DNA of 64,000 bases. Origin: Clostridium beijerinckii HUN142 (GTDB lineage: Bacteria > Bacillota > Clostridia > Clostridiales > Clostridiaceae). The translations under genes and the position numbers were made by a program. The DNA lies in assembly GCF_000621745.1 (NCBI RefSeq), contig NZ_KK211339.1, forward strand, positions 99,803 to 163,802, written 5' to 3'. The notes beneath the pieces were generated by a model. The model was not told the origin of the DNA. It made no database searches and was given only the letters and a program-made list of their open reading frames with translations. This document shows, piece by piece, positions 62,533-64,000 of this stretch (position 1 is its first letter; every line of letters begins with the position of its first letter).

Positions 62533-63867
62533 ATGGAGTGTCTATTAGAAATAAGCAATAATTTTTCATCTTGGGATGATTTTACATCTACTATAAATGA
62601 AAATCCAACAGCGAGACAAATTACATTGGAGTCATGGAAAAGATGTGAGAAGTTAGGAATGAATCCTAACGAAGTAAAATTTGAGTTTTTATCAAGCGGG
62701 GATGTTGAAAAAAAGAAAAAGGAAAACTCTAAATTGACAGAAGTATCAAGTTTGTACATGGATTCACTATCTATGAGTTTAGTAAATATTCCGCATATAA
62801 TTGCTTTATCAGATAATGATGGATGGATCATTGATTTTAGAGAAAAGACTGAAGAACAGGGTGGAATAATAGAAGGTTTTTCTCTTGGGGTAAATTGGTC
62901 AGAAGAAAATGTTGGAAATAATGGAATAGGCACTGCATTGGCACTGGGGCAGCCAATTTTGGTGTATGGGGAAGAACATTATGGTATGCCTGATTGTAAG
63001 TGTGGTTGTATAGGTGTGCCAATTATAAATAATGAAAATGTGATAGGGGCAATTGGGATAAGTGTTCCAGTTGAACATATGAATCCGATAAAATTACATT
63101 CTCTTATAGCGTGCATAAATTCAATTGAGACAGCTATGAAATATATTAGCGATAAATTTAGTAATACATCAACTGGAATCAATTTAGCTGCAACAAGTGA
63201 ATTAATTGCAACAGCTGTTCACGATCTTAAAAATCCACTATCTGTAGTTAGAGGCTTAGGTCAGCTTGGTATAGCAACTTCAGATAAAGCTAGAATGGAT
63301 AATTATTTCAATAGAATAATTAAGCAAGTTGACGAAATGAATGATATGGTAGTTGAACTTTTAAGTATATTTAAACCAGAAGAGCTCACACCACAGAAGG
63401 TAACTACTCTAATAAAAGATGTTTTAAACTCTTTTCAGCCTATTTGCACTCATAAAAATATAAAGTTATCATTGATAGACAATGTAGATGAATATGCAAA
63501 CATATCAAAAAAGCTTTTGAAGAGGGCAATCGAGAATCTTATAAATAATGCAATTCAAGCAATGGATAATGGTGGGTCAATTGAAGTTATAACTGAAAAG
63601 TATAAAAATTCTATACTTATTATAATTAAAGATACTGCTGGTGGCATTCCTGAGGAAATAAATAAGACTTTATTTGAACCTTTTTCTTTTAAGAGAAGTG
63701 GAGGAACGGGGCTTGGCTTGTTTATGGTATATCATACAATTACTAATATTCATAATGGTAAGATATGGTTTGATACAGAACTTGGTAATGGAACAACATT
63801 TTTTATGAAGTTACCAATAATAAAAAATGTTGAAAATGTCTCAGTTAGGCAGTTCGAGTTGACTTAA
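62533..63867 (+). CDS. GAF-domain sensor histidine kinase
   Basis: A 444-aa cytoplasmic kinase. The first 200 residues match the N-terminal sensory half of AcoR/DhaR-type activators: SWKRCEKLGMNP, then a GAF-like domain with NVGNNGIGTALALGQPILVYGEEHY and IGVPIINNENVIGAIGIS. Instead of an AAA+ domain, a HisKA (His230 in AVHDLKNPLSVVRGLG) and HATPase follow (LINNAIQAM, DTAGGIPEE, GTGLGLFMV). A CKCGC motif in the GAF could bind metal or sense redox. There is no response regulator nearby; an orphan kinase feeding Spo0A or a distant regulator is possible. GGGGTGA precedes the start by about 12 bases. Confidence 0.85.
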   Translation: MECLLEISNNFSSWDDFTSTINENPTARQITLESWKRCEKLGMNPNEVKFEFLSSGDVEKKKKENSKLTEVSSLYMDSLSMSLVNIPHIIALSDNDGWIIDFREKTEEQGGIIEGFSLGVNWSEENVGNNGIGTALALGQPILVYGEEHYGMPDCKCGCIGVPIINNENVIGAIGISVPVEHMNPIKLHSLIACINSIETAMKYISDKFSNTSTGINLAATSELIATAVHDLKNPLSVVRGLGQLGIATSDKARMDNYFNRIIKQVDEMNDMVVELLSIFKPEELTPQKVTTLIKDVLNSFQPICTHKNIKLSLIDNVDEYANISKKLLKRAIENLINNAIQAMDNGGSIEVITEKYKNSILIIIKDTAGGIPEEINKTLFEPFSFKRSGGTGLGLFMVYHTITNIHNGKIWFDTELGNGTTFFMKLPIIKNVENVSVRQFELT

Positions 63868-64000
63868 TTAAATTAAGTTTTCATATGCTGCTATATTGGC
63901 TTATTTAAAATTATAATTTTGTAAAAGATATTTGAATAAATTTATAAATAAAGTTTAACAATTTACGAAACTAACTATATTTTGATGTATCATTAAAATG

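Noticed and set aside
1-64000. tRNA, rRNA or replication origin
   Set aside because: I looked for TTCRA-type T-loops with acceptor stems, rRNA core sequences and DnaA-box clusters and saw none. A tRNAscan or Rfam run would be decisive.

Overview
The window is low-G+C chromosomal DNA from a Clostridium sensu stricto species. The A/T-rich codon use, strong AAGGAGG-type ribosome-binding sites, a cotJ spore-coat operon, choline-binding-type surface repeats and many flavin reductases fit the C. beijerinckii / C. saccharoperbutylacetonicum group, but the species is inferred only. I see no rRNA, tRNA or CRISPR array.

Layout. 1-4.7 kb: an IS3 orfA remnant, a YvrJ-family gene with a small sigma-factor-like gene, a Tim44-like membrane protein, a decayed intergenic stretch and a methyltransferase. 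5.0-9.6 kb: a giant CheB-CheR-PAS-histidine kinase fusion and ywbE, then pseudogenes of a serine recombinase and a SIMPL-domain protein. 9.8-14.8 kb: an accessory segment with an orphan 279-aa protein and a 1315-aa protein joining a Cap4/DUF4297-like nuclease to a STAND-type NTPase. The large gene is bracketed by an identical 14-bp direct repeat and is the best candidate for an uncharacterised anti-phage system.

14.9-32.3 kb: several redox and detoxification modules, each with its own regulator. They are MerR with a flavoprotein, MmyB-type XRE with an iron-sulfur-flavoprotein-like gene, MarR with a flavoprotein and an FrsA-like hydrolase, and LysR-ApbE divergent from two FMN-reductase genes, one of them fused to FMN-bind and fumarate-reductase-type domains. 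IS remnants, AraC, a second hydrolase and an MBL hydrolase are interspersed. 32.7-42.9 kb: a FrnE-like DsbA protein, a SEC-C protein, a hypothetical protein, a probable small RNA, an ammonium transporter, TetR with a rifampin-phosphotransferase-like enzyme, and an 8-oxoguanine-deaminase-like amidohydrolase behind a leader terminator. 43-52 kb: a multi-PAS histidine kinase and a Bce-type two-component/ABC module. 52.2-64 kb: a chemoreceptor, GNAT, a frameshifted IS1595 transposase, a four-domain cell-wall protein, cotJABC, a solute-binding protein and a GAF histidine kinase.

Two families of intergenic repeats run through the window. R1 (seven copies, about 75-95 nt when complete) has two hairpins ending in a T-tract, with compensatory changes between copies. 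R2 (three copies, up to about 170 nt) carries two terminator-like hairpins. Partial duplications of ywbE and of the cotJB/cotJC junction, plus a short repeat with a covarying hairpin, show that small segments have been copied and have decayed here. Domain assignments come from motif recognition without a database search.
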